A stretch of DNA of 64,000 bases, from the NCBI RefSeq assembly GCF_006491595.2, contig NZ_VEVQ02000019.1:18687-82686 (forward strand). Reading direction: 5' to 3'. Every line of letters starts with the position of its first letter. Position 1 is the first letter of the stretch. Below are positions 33,450 through 42,107 of the stretch, in pieces. The notes under the pieces are model-generated. The model saw nothing but the letters and a program-made list of their open reading frames with translations. It made no database searches and was not told the origin of the DNA. The translations under genes and the position numbers were made by a program. Source of the DNA: Flavobacterium jejuense (lineage in GTDB: Bacteria; Bacteroidota; Bacteroidia; Flavobacteriales; Flavobacteriaceae).

Positions 33450-35633
33450 TTATACGTCAAATCTATCAGTATTCATGACTTTTGTCCATGCTTTGATAAA
33501 ATCTTTAACAAATTTTTCTTTAGCATCATCTTGTGCATATACTTCAGCATAGGCTCTTAAAATAGAATTAGAACCAAAAACTAAATCAACACGAGTAGCT
33601 GTCCATTTTGTTTCTCCAGTCTTTCTATCTACTATATTGTATGAATTTTTACCTGTAGGTTTCCAAGAATATTTCATATCTGTTAGGTTGACAAAGAAAT
33701 CATTACTCAAAACGCCTACTTTATCGGTAAATACACCATGATTAGTTCCTCCATAATTTGTTCCAAGAACTCTCAGGCCACCTAATAAAACTGTCATTTC
33801 TGGAGCAGTTAGTCCCATTAATTGCGCTCTATCTAGCATTAATTCTTCTGGTTTTACTGCATAATCTTTTTTCAACCAATTTCTAAAACCATCATGTGTT
33901 GGTTCTAAATCAGAAAATGATTCAATATCTGTCATTTCTGCCGTTGCATCACCTCTTCCTGCTAGAAATGGAGCTTTTATAGTAACACCAGCTTTATGCG
34001 CTGCTTTTTCAATAGCAGCAGTTCCTCCTAAAACAATTAGGTCAGCAATACTTACCTTTTTTGTTAATCCATTTTGGATTTGTGTCAAAGTATCTAGTAC
34101 TTTTTGTAATCTTTCGGGTTCATTTCCAATCCAATCTTTTTGAGGAGCTAAACGAATTCTTGCTCCATTTGCACCACCTCTAAAATCAGATCCTCTAAAA
34201 GTTCTAGCACTATCCCAAGCTGTATTTATTAACTCTGTTTTAGTTAAGCCACTATTTAAAAGTTTTTCTTTTAATTCTTCAATTTCTGAATCTGTTAATT
34301 TGTAATTAACTTTTGGAACTGGGTCTTGCCAGATTAAATCTTCTTTTGGAACATCAGCTCCTAAGTAGCGGTCTTTTGGTCCTAAATCACGGTGAGTCAA
34401 TTTAAACCAAGCTCTTGCAAATACATCAGTAAAGTAGTCGGGGTTTTTATAGAATTTTTCTGAAATTTCACGATAAATAGGATCCATTTTCATAGCCATG
34501 TCAGCATCTGTCATAATTGGATTATTTCGTTTTGTAGGGTCAAAAGCATCGATTGGTTTGTCTTCTTCTTTAATATTTATAGGTTCCCATTGCCAAGCAC
34601 CTGCAGGACTCTTTTTTAATTCCCAATCATAAGTAAATAATAAGTAGAAATAACCATTATCCCATTGCGTTGGATTTGTGGTCCAAGCTCCTTCAAGTCC
34701 ACTAGTTACTGCATCGGTACCAACACCAGTTCTTGTAGGATTGTGCCAACCAAGCCCTTGTTCGTTTAATTCACCAGCTTCTGGTTCTTTTCCTAGGATT
34801 GAAGCATCCCCATTTCCGTGCGCTTTACCAACAGTGTGCCCACCAGCAGTTAATGCGACAGTTTCTTCATCATTCATAGCCATGCGTTTAAATGTTGTTC
34901 GAACATCTATAGCAGTTTTTAATGGGTCTGGTTTACCATCAACTCCTTCAGGATTAACATAAATTAATCCCATTTGAACAGCAGCTAAAGGATTGTCTAA
35001 AGACTCTCTGTTTTCGTCATTATTGTATCGTTCCTTGGTTTCAGCTAGCCATTCTTTTTCATTACCCCAATAAATATCTTTTTCAGGATGCCAAATATCT
35101 TCTCTACCACCCGCAAAGCCAAAAGTTTTAAGTCCCATAGATTCATAAGCCATATTCCCTGCTAAAATTATTAAATCAGCCCAAGAAAGTTTGTTTCCAT
35201 ATTTCTTTTTAATAGGCCACAGTAATCTTCTTGCTTTGTCTAAGCTGGCATTATCTGGCCAACTATTAAGTGGTGCAAAACGTTGGTTTCCTGTATTGCT
35301 CCCTCCTCGGCCGTCAGTGACTCTATAAGTACCTGCAGAATGCCATGCCATTCTAATCATTAGTCCGCCATAATGCCCCCAGTCTGCTGGCCACCAATCT
35401 TGACTTTTGGTCATGAAGTTTTTTAAATCATTTTTTAGAGCTTCTAAGTCTATTTTTTTAAACTCTTCTGCATAGTTGAAATCTTTGCCAAGAGGATTAG
35501 TTTTTGTATCATGCTGATGAAGTATGTCTAGATTTAGTGATTCTGGCCACCAATATTGATTGTTAGTTCCTGTTGTTATAACATCTTCCTTTTGATGAAA
35601 AGGACATTTTCCTAAGCTATTTGAGTTTTCCAT
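33450..35633 (-). CDS. katG: Catalase-peroxidase
   Basis: 727 residues, full length, with the duplicated class I peroxidase fold. The distal heme site is MIRMAWHSAGTYR (Arg94, Trp97, His98); Trp97 would form the Trp-Tyr-Met adduct needed for catalase activity with the Tyr of LIYVNPEGV. The proximal His lies in LTAGGHTVGKAHG. No signal peptide, so cytoplasmic. It has its own terminator. Confidence 0.97.
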   Translation of the reverse strand: MENSNSLGKCPFHQKEDVITTGTNNQYWWPESLNLDILHQHDTKTNPLGKDFNYAEEFKKIDLEALKNDLKNFMTKSQDWWPADWGHYGGLMIRMAWHSAGTYRVTDGRGGSNTGNQRFAPLNSWPDNASLDKARRLLWPIKKKYGNKLSWADLIILAGNMAYESMGLKTFGFAGGREDIWHPEKDIYWGNEKEWLAETKERYNNDENRESLDNPLAAVQMGLIYVNPEGVDGKPDPLKTAIDVRTTFKRMAMNDEETVALTAGGHTVGKAHGNGDASILGKEPEAGELNEQGLGWHNPTRTGVGTDAVTSGLEGAWTTNPTQWDNGYFYLLFTYDWELKKSPAGAWQWEPINIKEEDKPIDAFDPTKRNNPIMTDADMAMKMDPIYREISEKFYKNPDYFTDVFARAWFKLTHRDLGPKDRYLGADVPKEDLIWQDPVPKVNYKLTDSEIEELKEKLLNSGLTKTELINTAWDSARTFRGSDFRGGANGARIRLAPQKDWIGNEPERLQKVLDTLTQIQNGLTKKVSIADLIVLGGTAAIEKAAHKAGVTIKAPFLAGRGDATAEMTDIESFSDLEPTHDGFRNWLKKDYAVKPEELMLDRAQLMGLTAPEMTVLLGGLRVLGTNYGGTNHGVFTDKVGVLSNDFFVNLTDMKYSWKPTGKNSYNIVDRKTGETKWTATRVDLVFGSNSILRAYAEVYAQDDAKEKFVKDFIKAWTKVMNTDRFDV

Positions 35634-35720
35634 AATTTTGCTGATTTATTATTATTAATTATTGTTTGTTTATAAAATGATTTAAAGTCAATTGTTTAGT
35701 ACTCAAAAATACAAATAAAA

Positions 35721-35749
35721 AAACCACTACTTCTTTTAAGTAATGGTTA
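35721..35749 (-). terminator. Terminator of the nhaC-like gene
   Basis: AACCACTACTT (35722-35732) and AAGTAATGGTT (35738-35748) pair (10 of 11) and lie after the antiporter stop on the minus strand, followed by a T-run in that direction. Confidence 0.7.
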
Positions 35750-35785
35750 ATTTTTATTTAAAAATAGATTTTATTTATAGCAATT

Positions 35786-37255
35786 CTATTCTTTGATAGT
35801 TGAAACTAATTGTTTTATTTTGATATTGAATGCTGCAAAAATTAAGGTCATAAATGGACTTAATATATTAAAAAAGGCATAAGGAAGATAATCTAATGTG
35901 TTAACCCCTAAAGTTCCTGATTGATAAGCACCACATGTGTTCCATGGAACTAATACAGAAGTAACTGTTCCTGAATCTTCTAAAGTTCTACTTAAGTTTT
36001 CAGGAGCTAAACCTTTATCTTTATATGCTTTTGCAAACATTTTTCCAGGGACTACGATAGCTAAATATTGATCAGAAGCAGTAATATTTAGAGCTAGACA
36101 GCTTCCTACAGTCGAAGCAAATAAACCAAATGTAGTTTTGGCTAATTTTAATAAAGCTTGACTTATTCTAGCTAAAGCACCAATAGCATCCATTACGCCT
36201 CCAAAAACCATGGCGCACAATATTAACCAAATAGTACCTAGCATTCCATACATTCCTTTGGCTTTAAATAATTTTACTAAACTTTCGTTTTCTGTTGGAA
36301 TTATTGTTTCAATGGTAATGGCATCCATTGCTCCTCTGTAGGCTGATTTGAAACTCATTGTTTCTACACCTGCAATTTGATTTAATATTTGAGGTTGAAA
36401 AATTACGGCAAAAATAGCCCCTAATAAAATTCCTATAAATAGAGCAATTAACGGTTCGGTTTTTTTGAAAATTAAACCTATAACGATAATTGGTACTAAG
36501 AATAGCCAACCTGAAATATTAAATGATTTTTGTATATCAATTAGCATTTGAGATGAATCAGCAGCTCCATTTATATCAACAGTTAAACCAAGTATAATAA
36601 ATAGAATTAAAGAAATTATGAATGTAGGTGTAGTTGTTAAAGCCATATATCTGATATGGGTAAATAAATCTGTTCCTGCCATTGCTGGTGCTAAATTAGT
36701 TGTATCAGACATGGGTGATAATTTATCACCAAAATAAGCTCCTGAAATCACAGCTCCAGCAACCATTCCAACCGGGAATCCAATAGCTCCACCAATACCA
36801 ATTAATGCAATGCCTACTGTTGCAGAAGTAGTCCAAGAACTTCCAGTTGCTATGGAAATTATGGCACAAATTACCATTGTTGCTGGTAAAAATATGCTAG
36901 GACTAAGTATTTGAAGACCATAATAAATCATTGAAGGGATAATCCCACTAATAAGCCATGTTCCAGCCAAAGCACCAACCATTAATAGAATTAATATAGC
37001 TCCTGCTGTAGATTTAATGTTTTCAGCTACTTCGTCTATCATTTTTTGAAAGGATACTTTGTTAAATAATCCAACAATAACAGCAATAGCAGCCCCTAAA
37101 AGTAATACGAATTGATTGCTTCCTCCTAACGGGTCATCGTCTTCTCCACTATAAACTACTAAAACATTAAATGCTAACATAGAAATTAAAGCAATTACAG
37201 GAATTAAAGCTTCCCAAATATTTAATTCTTTATTTCGATTTATTTTTGTATCCAT
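35786..37255 (-). CDS. nhaC: NhaC-family Na+/H+ antiporter
   Basis: 489 residues with about 11-12 membrane spans. The NhaC pattern is visible in GALAGTWLISGIIPSMIYYG, SSWTTSATVGIALIGIG, the polar SGAYFGDKLSPMSDTTNLA segment and the C-terminal VPWNTCGAYQSGTLG. These exchange Na+ (or malate/lactate in MleN-type relatives) for protons. No neighbour suggests an organic-acid substrate, so Na+/H+ exchange is the default reading. Confidence 0.88.
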   Translation of the reverse strand: MDTKINRNKELNIWEALIPVIALISMLAFNVLVVYSGEDDDPLGGSNQFVLLLGAAIAVIVGLFNKVSFQKMIDEVAENIKSTAGAILILLMVGALAGTWLISGIIPSMIYYGLQILSPSIFLPATMVICAIISIATGSSWTTSATVGIALIGIGGAIGFPVGMVAGAVISGAYFGDKLSPMSDTTNLAPAMAGTDLFTHIRYMALTTTPTFIISLILFIILGLTVDINGAADSSQMLIDIQKSFNISGWLFLVPIIVIGLIFKKTEPLIALFIGILLGAIFAVIFQPQILNQIAGVETMSFKSAYRGAMDAITIETIIPTENESLVKLFKAKGMYGMLGTIWLILCAMVFGGVMDAIGALARISQALLKLAKTTFGLFASTVGSCLALNITASDQYLAIVVPGKMFAKAYKDKGLAPENLSRTLEDSGTVTSVLVPWNTCGAYQSGTLGVNTLDYLPYAFFNILSPFMTLIFAAFNIKIKQLVSTIKE

Positions 37256-37348
37256 TTATTTTTTATTTGAAGACGCAATATAGCCAATGTGAAGCTATTG
37301 GCAAAGAAGTTTGCTAATTAACTACTACTGATATGTGGGATTTGAAAG

Positions 37349-38704
37349 TTATCTTTTTCTAAAGGTCTCTCTTATAATGTCATTTGGGAAAACAACTGGA
37401 CTTTCATGACCGTTTCTACTTACTGAAGCGACACCAAAGAAATAATTATCAATTACAATTCCTTCTAATTCGAAAGTATCTACATTGCCTACGAAACGAC
37501 TATTCTCCCATTGTGGTGCGGTAGTTAATCTCCAATATATTTTATAGCCTAAAATGGTTTCATTTTCAATTTTATCCCATTTTAATTTTACATTTGGTTG
37601 TACAATTCCTCCAATCAATACATTTTTTGGAGCAGGAGGAGCCCAAGCTAATGAAGCTAATGTAATAGCATTTACCGAAGTTAATTTTTTAGCATATTCA
37701 AAGTTGACACCTTCTAAAACATCACCATACTTAATGTTATTTTCGGTTCTAATATTTTGATGCTGACGGTTGTAGTTTTCATGCGCTTCCATAATTCGAA
37801 CACCTGCAAAGCCTAAGTCATTAAATGGTCTATGGTGACCACCTCTTCCAAAACGATCTAACCGATAAACCAGCATAGGGTTCATTTCTGGCATGTAAGT
37901 TTTTGTTGTCTTTTCAATGTATCGAGCTAATTGTCTTGAAACTCCGTCTACTTCACCGCCATAAAAACGTCTCATATTGCGTTCTTTTTCGGTTTCATTG
38001 GCTGGTGTTGGCTCAGAAAAAATTCGGAATGCTCTATTGTCAATGATTCCATCAACTCCCTCGATATTACCAATCATATCATTATTTAAGACTCCAATAA
38101 TTTCCCATTCTTTGTTTTTTGCATATGTAGCAAATCCTTTTCCACCAAATAACCCTTGTTCTTCACCAGAAAGGCCTATATAGACAATACTACTTTCAAA
38201 TTTATATTTTGATAATACTCTTGCGGCTTCAATAGTTCCAGCCATTCCAGAAGCATTGTCATTTGCTCCAGGAGCATCAGTGGTGAAATCCATAGTATCT
38301 GAATTTCTACTGTCTATATCACCACTCATTATTACATAGCGATTTGGATATTTGGTTCCTTTTTGGATAGCAATAACATTTACAATCCAAGTGTCTTTTG
38401 GAACTCTTTCTCCATCATTAGTGGTAACAAAGTCTTTTTGGTAAAAAACATTTAAGCAATTTTTACATTCTTTAGAAATGGATTCAAACTCTGATTTTAT
38501 CCATTTTCTTGCAGCTCCAATTCCTCTAGTGGTTGAAATGGTATCGCTAAATGTGTTTCTTGTGCCAAAATTAGCTAATGTAGTGATGTCTTTTTCTATT
38601 CTTTTAGAAGATATTTTGTTAATGATATCAAAGATTCTAGGATCTTGTTGTGCAGAATTGATTAACGAGTGTAAGATGCAAAATAGTAAAATTATCTTTT
38701 TCAT
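37349..38704 (-). CDS. M28-family zinc peptidase with atypical first ligand
   Basis: 451 residues. The signal peptide ends NSAQ. The M28 aminopeptidase core shows DAPGANDNASGMAG (bridging Asp149), LSGEEQGLFG (Glu181/182), NNDMIGN (Asp209) and a late GRGGHHRPFNDLGFAG. The usual first zinc ligand His of the SGHxDS motif is Asp129 here (IMSGDIDSRNSD). From memory the GDIDSR variant occurs in other Bacteroidota, so it is probably a subfamily trait. A C-terminal FnIII-like domain (about 355-445) follows. Likely periplasmic. Confidence 0.87.
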   Translation of the reverse strand: MKKIILLFCILHSLINSAQQDPRIFDIINKISSKRIEKDITTLANFGTRNTFSDTISTTRGIGAARKWIKSEFESISKECKNCLNVFYQKDFVTTNDGERVPKDTWIVNVIAIQKGTKYPNRYVIMSGDIDSRNSDTMDFTTDAPGANDNASGMAGTIEAARVLSKYKFESSIVYIGLSGEEQGLFGGKGFATYAKNKEWEIIGVLNNDMIGNIEGVDGIIDNRAFRIFSEPTPANETEKERNMRRFYGGEVDGVSRQLARYIEKTTKTYMPEMNPMLVYRLDRFGRGGHHRPFNDLGFAGVRIMEAHENYNRQHQNIRTENNIKYGDVLEGVNFEYAKKLTSVNAITLASLAWAPPAPKNVLIGGIVQPNVKLKWDKIENETILGYKIYWRLTTAPQWENSRFVGNVDTFELEGIVIDNYFFGVASVSRNGHESPVVFPNDIIRETFRKR

Positions 38705-39151
38705 TGAGGAGGTAGTTTTTTCAAAGGTAAAAAAAATCCAACTATAAGATTTGTTGTTAGATTTTATAACATATTATTAGTATTTTATTGTAAAATGTTT
38801 AATTATCAATTGAATCTATATTTTTCTTATTTTGAGGAATGTCTAAACTGTTTTCTTAATATTAAAAATGCAGCGATTATGAGAGTGAATACAATATTGA
38901 CTATGAGCTGTTGAAATATTAAACCAACGAAACTTACTATTTATATTGTGAATTGTATTACTTTTAAGAAAAATCAATCAAAGAAAAGAGAATTTGTTTT
39001 ACTTATTTTTTATAATATTAAGAATCAAATTATTAAAATATTTAAAATGATACTTTTTTAATTTTAATTTTTTTGTTTCTGAAAAAGAGTTATAAATTTG
39101 ATCATAGATAATTTGTTTTTTAAAAATATTAAATAAAAAAATGCTTAAGTT
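38705..39151. other. Gene-free spacer with a promoter near its right end
   Basis: This AT-rich stretch separates the leftward M28 gene from the rightward SPOR-like gene. No coding frame is convincing. It holds a good -33/-7 promoter at 39072-39100; nothing else is recognised. Confidence 0.5.
39072..39100 (+). promoter_or_regulatory. Promoter of the SPOR-like gene
   Basis: TTTG (39072-39075), 17 bases, TAAATTTG (39093-39100). This fits the Bacteroidota -33/-7 consensus and lies about 50 bp before the ATG. Confidence 0.65.
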
Positions 39152-39772
39152 ATGCCTTATATAGAAGAAAAAGATTTAGTAGCTCTTCATCAAGAAATTG
39201 AGAAAAATAATCGGGAATTAAAAGAATTTACGAATAACCTTAAGAAGGAGCGTAAGAAAGGAGATGTTTTTAAAGGGCAACGAAATATTTTTATTATAGT
39301 TTCTGGTATAGTTCTTCTGGTTTTATTTAGTATTGTTGTTGTGTATTATACTAAACCTCTACTTTTGATAAATAATACTTTTCTTAATGAAAAGGGGATT
39401 GGTTTGTATGATAGTGGTAAGATTGATACATTAGAAAAAAAAATCTTAGAGTATAAAAAAATTAATGAAGAACTTTTGAACTCTAATAGTTTAATGAAAG
39501 AAAATTCTAAATCCTCTTCTGCACAAGTAGATATTGTTTATACTGTTCAAATAGGTGCTTTTTATGACCAAAGAATTTCTCTACATTCGGAAGTTTTTGG
39601 TAACTTTAAAGAACTTCAAGAAGATGAGTTTTATAAATATTCTTTAGGGAATTTTGATAATTTAAATGAAGCACAAATTTTTAGAAAGAAACTATTGACT
39701 ATAGGTTTTGAAGATGCTTTTATTGTTTCTTATAAAGAAGGTAAACGTCTAAAGATTGAAGAGGTTAATTAG
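39152..39772 (+). CDS. Membrane-anchored SPOR-domain-like protein
   Basis: 206 residues. A Lys/Glu-rich coiled N-terminus (1-44) is cytoplasmic, one span lies at about 46-66, and a periplasmic coil follows. Residues 128-200 resemble a SPOR domain: YTVQIGAF, the YSLGNFDNLNEAQIFRKKL stretch, then GFEDAFIVSYKEGKRL. SPOR domains bind denuded peptidoglycan, so a role at the division site or in wall attachment is likely. The type II topology is inferred. Confidence 0.75.
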   Translation: MPYIEEKDLVALHQEIEKNNRELKEFTNNLKKERKKGDVFKGQRNIFIIVSGIVLLVLFSIVVVYYTKPLLLINNTFLNEKGIGLYDSGKIDTLEKKILEYKKINEELLNSNSLMKENSKSSSAQVDIVYTVQIGAFYDQRISLHSEVFGNFKELQEDEFYKYSLGNFDNLNEAQIFRKKLLTIGFEDAFIVSYKEGKRLKIEEVN

Positions 39773-39783
39773 TTTTTGATAAT

Positions 39784-39880
39784 AAAAACGGTCTAAAAAG
39801 TAATTGTTTTTATGTTGATTTATCTCAATAGCTCAAGTCTTTATCGAGTTATAAAATCTCTTTACTTTTTAGACAGTTTT
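39784..39880. repeat. 97-bp element with 19-bp inverted termini
   Basis: The first 19 bases (39784-39802) and the last 19 (39862-39880) are inverted copies with one mismatch (core GTCTAAAAAGTAA). The 59 bases between can form a minor AGCTC/GAGTT hairpin. It lies between convergent genes. It could be a large bidirectional terminator or a very small MITE-like element. Confidence 0.6.
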
Positions 39881-39896
39881 TTAATTTGGTTGTTTT

Positions 39897-41114
39897 TTAT
39901 AAACTTATAGGTTTTAAAATACCTACTTCTTCTATGCAGTTTTTCATCATTTGATATGTTCTTTCGATATCATTGTCTAGGCCTATTGAAAAACGAATTA
40001 AACCATCTGTTAATCCCATTTCAGCTTGTTCTTCTAGTGGCATTTCTGAAGAGGTTGAAGTTCCAGGAGCACTAAATAAGGTTTTATAAAAACCTAAACT
40101 TACTGCTAAATAACCTAAATTTCTTTCTTGCATTAATTCCATTAGTTCGTTAGCTTTGTCTAGTGAACCAACATCAATTGTTAGCATTCCTCCAAAACCA
40201 TATTCTGGGTTAATCATGTTTTTATAAACTTCATGGCTAGGGTGACTTTTTAAACCAGGGTAAACAGTTTTTAGACCATCTTGCTCGAATTTTTCTGCTA
40301 AATAACTAGCATTATAGCTATGTTGTTTTATTCTTAAGTGTAATGTTCTTAAATTTTTCATTACAGAAGCAGAACGCATACTGTCCATTGTAGGGCCTAG
40401 TAGCATGCTAGCTCCAGAATTTACATTTTTTAAATCATTGATAAATTCTTGTGATGCACAAACTACACCTCCAACTGTATCACTACTCCCGTTAATGTAT
40501 TTAGTAAGAGAATGAATCACAATATCAGCTCCTAATTTGATTGGAGAAACAGATAAGGGAGAAAAAGTGTTGTCAACCACTAATTTTATATTGTGTTTTT
40601 TTGCGATTTTTGATAAACTACCTAAATCAGCGACTTCTAGTAATGGATTGCTTACTGTTTCACAATATAAAACTTTAGTTTTTGGGGTAATTGCTGCCTC
40701 AACAATATCTAACTTTGTTATATCAACAAAAGATGTTTGAATTCCCATTCTTGGTGCGAAATTTTTTAAAAAGGCATATGTTCCTCCATAGATAGTTCTA
40801 CTTGAAACAATATGGTCTCCATTTCCACATAATTGTAATAGAGTAGGAGTGATAGCTCCCATTCCAGAAGCTGCTACATTAGCAGTTTCAGTACCTTCCA
40901 TTGCAGCTAATGCTTTGTCTAGATATAAGTTACTTGGAGAAGAGTGTCTTGAGTATAGATAGCATCCTTCTGCATTTCCTTCAAACGTATCAAACATTGT
41001 CTTTGCTGAAAGGAATGTGTAAGTTGAGCTATCAGATATAGAAGGGTTTACTCCTCCAAATTCTCCGAAATATTGTAAATCTTGAATATTGTCTGCTGGG
41101 TTGAATGTACTCAT
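39897..41114 (-). CDS. Cys/Met metabolism PLP enzyme, probably methionine gamma-lyase
   Basis: 405 residues. The fold type I pattern is present: SRTIYGGTYAFLKNF, DNTFSPLSVSPIKLG, and the PLP lysine in HSLTKYINGSSDTVGG. This family covers cystathionine synthases/lyases, O-acetylhomoserine sulfhydrylases and methionine gamma-lyases. The divergent Lrp-type gene 150 bp away resembles the mdeA-mdeR arrangement of Pseudomonas, favouring methionine catabolism to methanethiol and 2-oxobutyrate (inference). Confidence 0.8.
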   Translation of the reverse strand: MSTFNPADNIQDLQYFGEFGGVNPSISDSSTYTFLSAKTMFDTFEGNAEGCYLYSRHSSPSNLYLDKALAAMEGTETANVAASGMGAITPTLLQLCGNGDHIVSSRTIYGGTYAFLKNFAPRMGIQTSFVDITKLDIVEAAITPKTKVLYCETVSNPLLEVADLGSLSKIAKKHNIKLVVDNTFSPLSVSPIKLGADIVIHSLTKYINGSSDTVGGVVCASQEFINDLKNVNSGASMLLGPTMDSMRSASVMKNLRTLHLRIKQHSYNASYLAEKFEQDGLKTVYPGLKSHPSHEVYKNMINPEYGFGGMLTIDVGSLDKANELMELMQERNLGYLAVSLGFYKTLFSAPGTSTSSEMPLEEQAEMGLTDGLIRFSIGLDNDIERTYQMMKNCIEEVGILKPISL

Positions 41115-41238
41115 AGTTGTGTTTTATAAATTCACTTCAAAGTTCTTTAAATATAATTTAATTTTCAATACAAGTTTATTTATTTAGAATATTTAACTAT
41201 AATTTTTATTTTATATAGTTTTTTATTCTGTAATTCAC

Positions 41239-41246
41239 TATTTTTG
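41239..41246 (+). promoter_or_regulatory. -7 element upstream of the Lrp-type gene
   Basis: TATTTTTG matches TAnnTTTG, 16 bp before the start codon. No matching -33 seen; the leader would be very short. Confidence 0.4.
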
Positions 41247-41262
41247 ATTTAAAATAAATAAG

Positions 41263-41730
41263 ATGAAATTAGATAACATTGATAAAAAATTGTTAGAACT
41301 CTTGCAAGTGGATACAAAAAAGACAACTAAAGAATTGTCTATGAAGTTAAATTTGTCAGTTACAGCTGTTTATGAACGGATTAAAAAATTAGAGCGAGTA
41401 CATGTTATACAAAAATATGTTGCATTACTAGATAAATCAAAGATAGATAAAAATTTTGTTGTTTTTTGCCATATTAAATTAATACAACATAATATAGATT
41501 TGATAGCTCAGTTTGAAAAAGAAGTTGTGCAGTTAGATGAAGTTTTAGAATGTTTTCATGTAAGTGGAGATTACGATTATATTTTGAAAATATTTGTGAA
41601 AGATATGGAAGCATATAGAGAATTTATGGTTACTAAATTGACTACTATTCAGCATATTGGTAGTACACATAGTACTTTTATGATTGGAGAAGTTAAAAAT
41701 ACAACTGTTTTTAGATTGAATAATAATTGA
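41263..41730 (+). CDS. Lrp/AsnC-family regulator
   Basis: 155 residues. An AsnC-type winged helix (LDNIDKKLLELLQVDTKK, then LNLSVTAVYERIKKLE) is joined to the RAM ligand domain (ECFHVSGDYDYILKIFV, STFMIGEVKNTT). Amino acids such as Met or Leu are the usual effectors. It is divergent from the methionine-lyase-like gene and probably controls it. The Cys-rich peptide gene lies 42 bp downstream on the same strand. Confidence 0.9.
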   Translation: MKLDNIDKKLLELLQVDTKKTTKELSMKLNLSVTAVYERIKKLERVHVIQKYVALLDKSKIDKNFVVFCHIKLIQHNIDLIAQFEKEVVQLDEVLECFHVSGDYDYILKIFVKDMEAYREFMVTKLTTIQHIGSTHSTFMIGEVKNTTVFRLNNN

Positions 41731-41772
41731 TTTTTGTATATTAGCTACTCAAACAAATAAATAATTTAAATC

Positions 41773-41970
41773 ATGAAAAGTAAATTTTTAAACATTCAAG
41801 GAGTAGAAGTTCTTACTAAAGAAAGTCAGAAAACAATTTTAGGAGGAATTAGTGGCCCTTACGATTTGTCAAAATGTGGTTGTTCTTGTAGTGGTTCTGT
41901 AACTGGTCCATCTTATTGTATTAAATTTATCGCTTGCCCACAAGTGTATACTTGTCATCAAGAAATTTAA
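41773..41970 (+). CDS. Cys-rich double-glycine peptide (bacteriocin/RiPP-like precursor)
   Basis: 65 residues. The N-terminal part LNIQGVEVLTKESQKTILGG is a typical double-glycine leader: amphipathic helix, then Leu-Gly-Gly at 23-25, the cleavage site of C39 peptidase exporters. The 40-residue remainder starts ISGPYDLSK and carries six Cys (35, 37, 39, 49, 55, 61) with CGCSC and many Gly/Ser residues, so disulfides, thioethers or metal binding are possible. No maturase or exporter lies nearby. A terminator follows. The peptide could be a bacteriocin, a RiPP precursor, or a signal. Confidence 0.7.
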   Translation: MKSKFLNIQGVEVLTKESQKTILGGISGPYDLSKCGCSCSGSVTGPSYCIKFIACPQVYTCHQEI

Positions 41971-41992
41971 TTCATCTTATGAATAAATAAGG

Positions 41993-42023
41993 AAAGTCTG
42001 TCATTGTTTGGCAGACTTTTTTA
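41993..42023 (+). terminator. Terminator of the Cys-rich peptide gene
   Basis: AAAGTCTG (41993-42000) pairs with CAGACTTT (42012-42019); an inner TCA-loop adds pairs and a T-run follows. Confidence 0.8.
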
Positions 42024-42067
42024 CTTTAATAAAAGTAAAATTATATCGAAAAAGGATTTATATTTCC

Positions 42068-42075
42068 TAATTTTG
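42068..42075 (+). promoter_or_regulatory. -7 element of lpdA
   Basis: TAATTTTG lies 32 bp before the lpdA start codon and fits TAnnTTTG; no clear -33. Confidence 0.5.
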
Positions 42076-42107
42076 TACTTTTAAAACAAATCAAAGAATA
42101 ATATATT

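Noticed and set aside
34678..34962. Plus-strand ORF inside katG
   Set aside because: Low-complexity shadow with Ser/Pro/Thr bias opposite the catalase-peroxidase gene.
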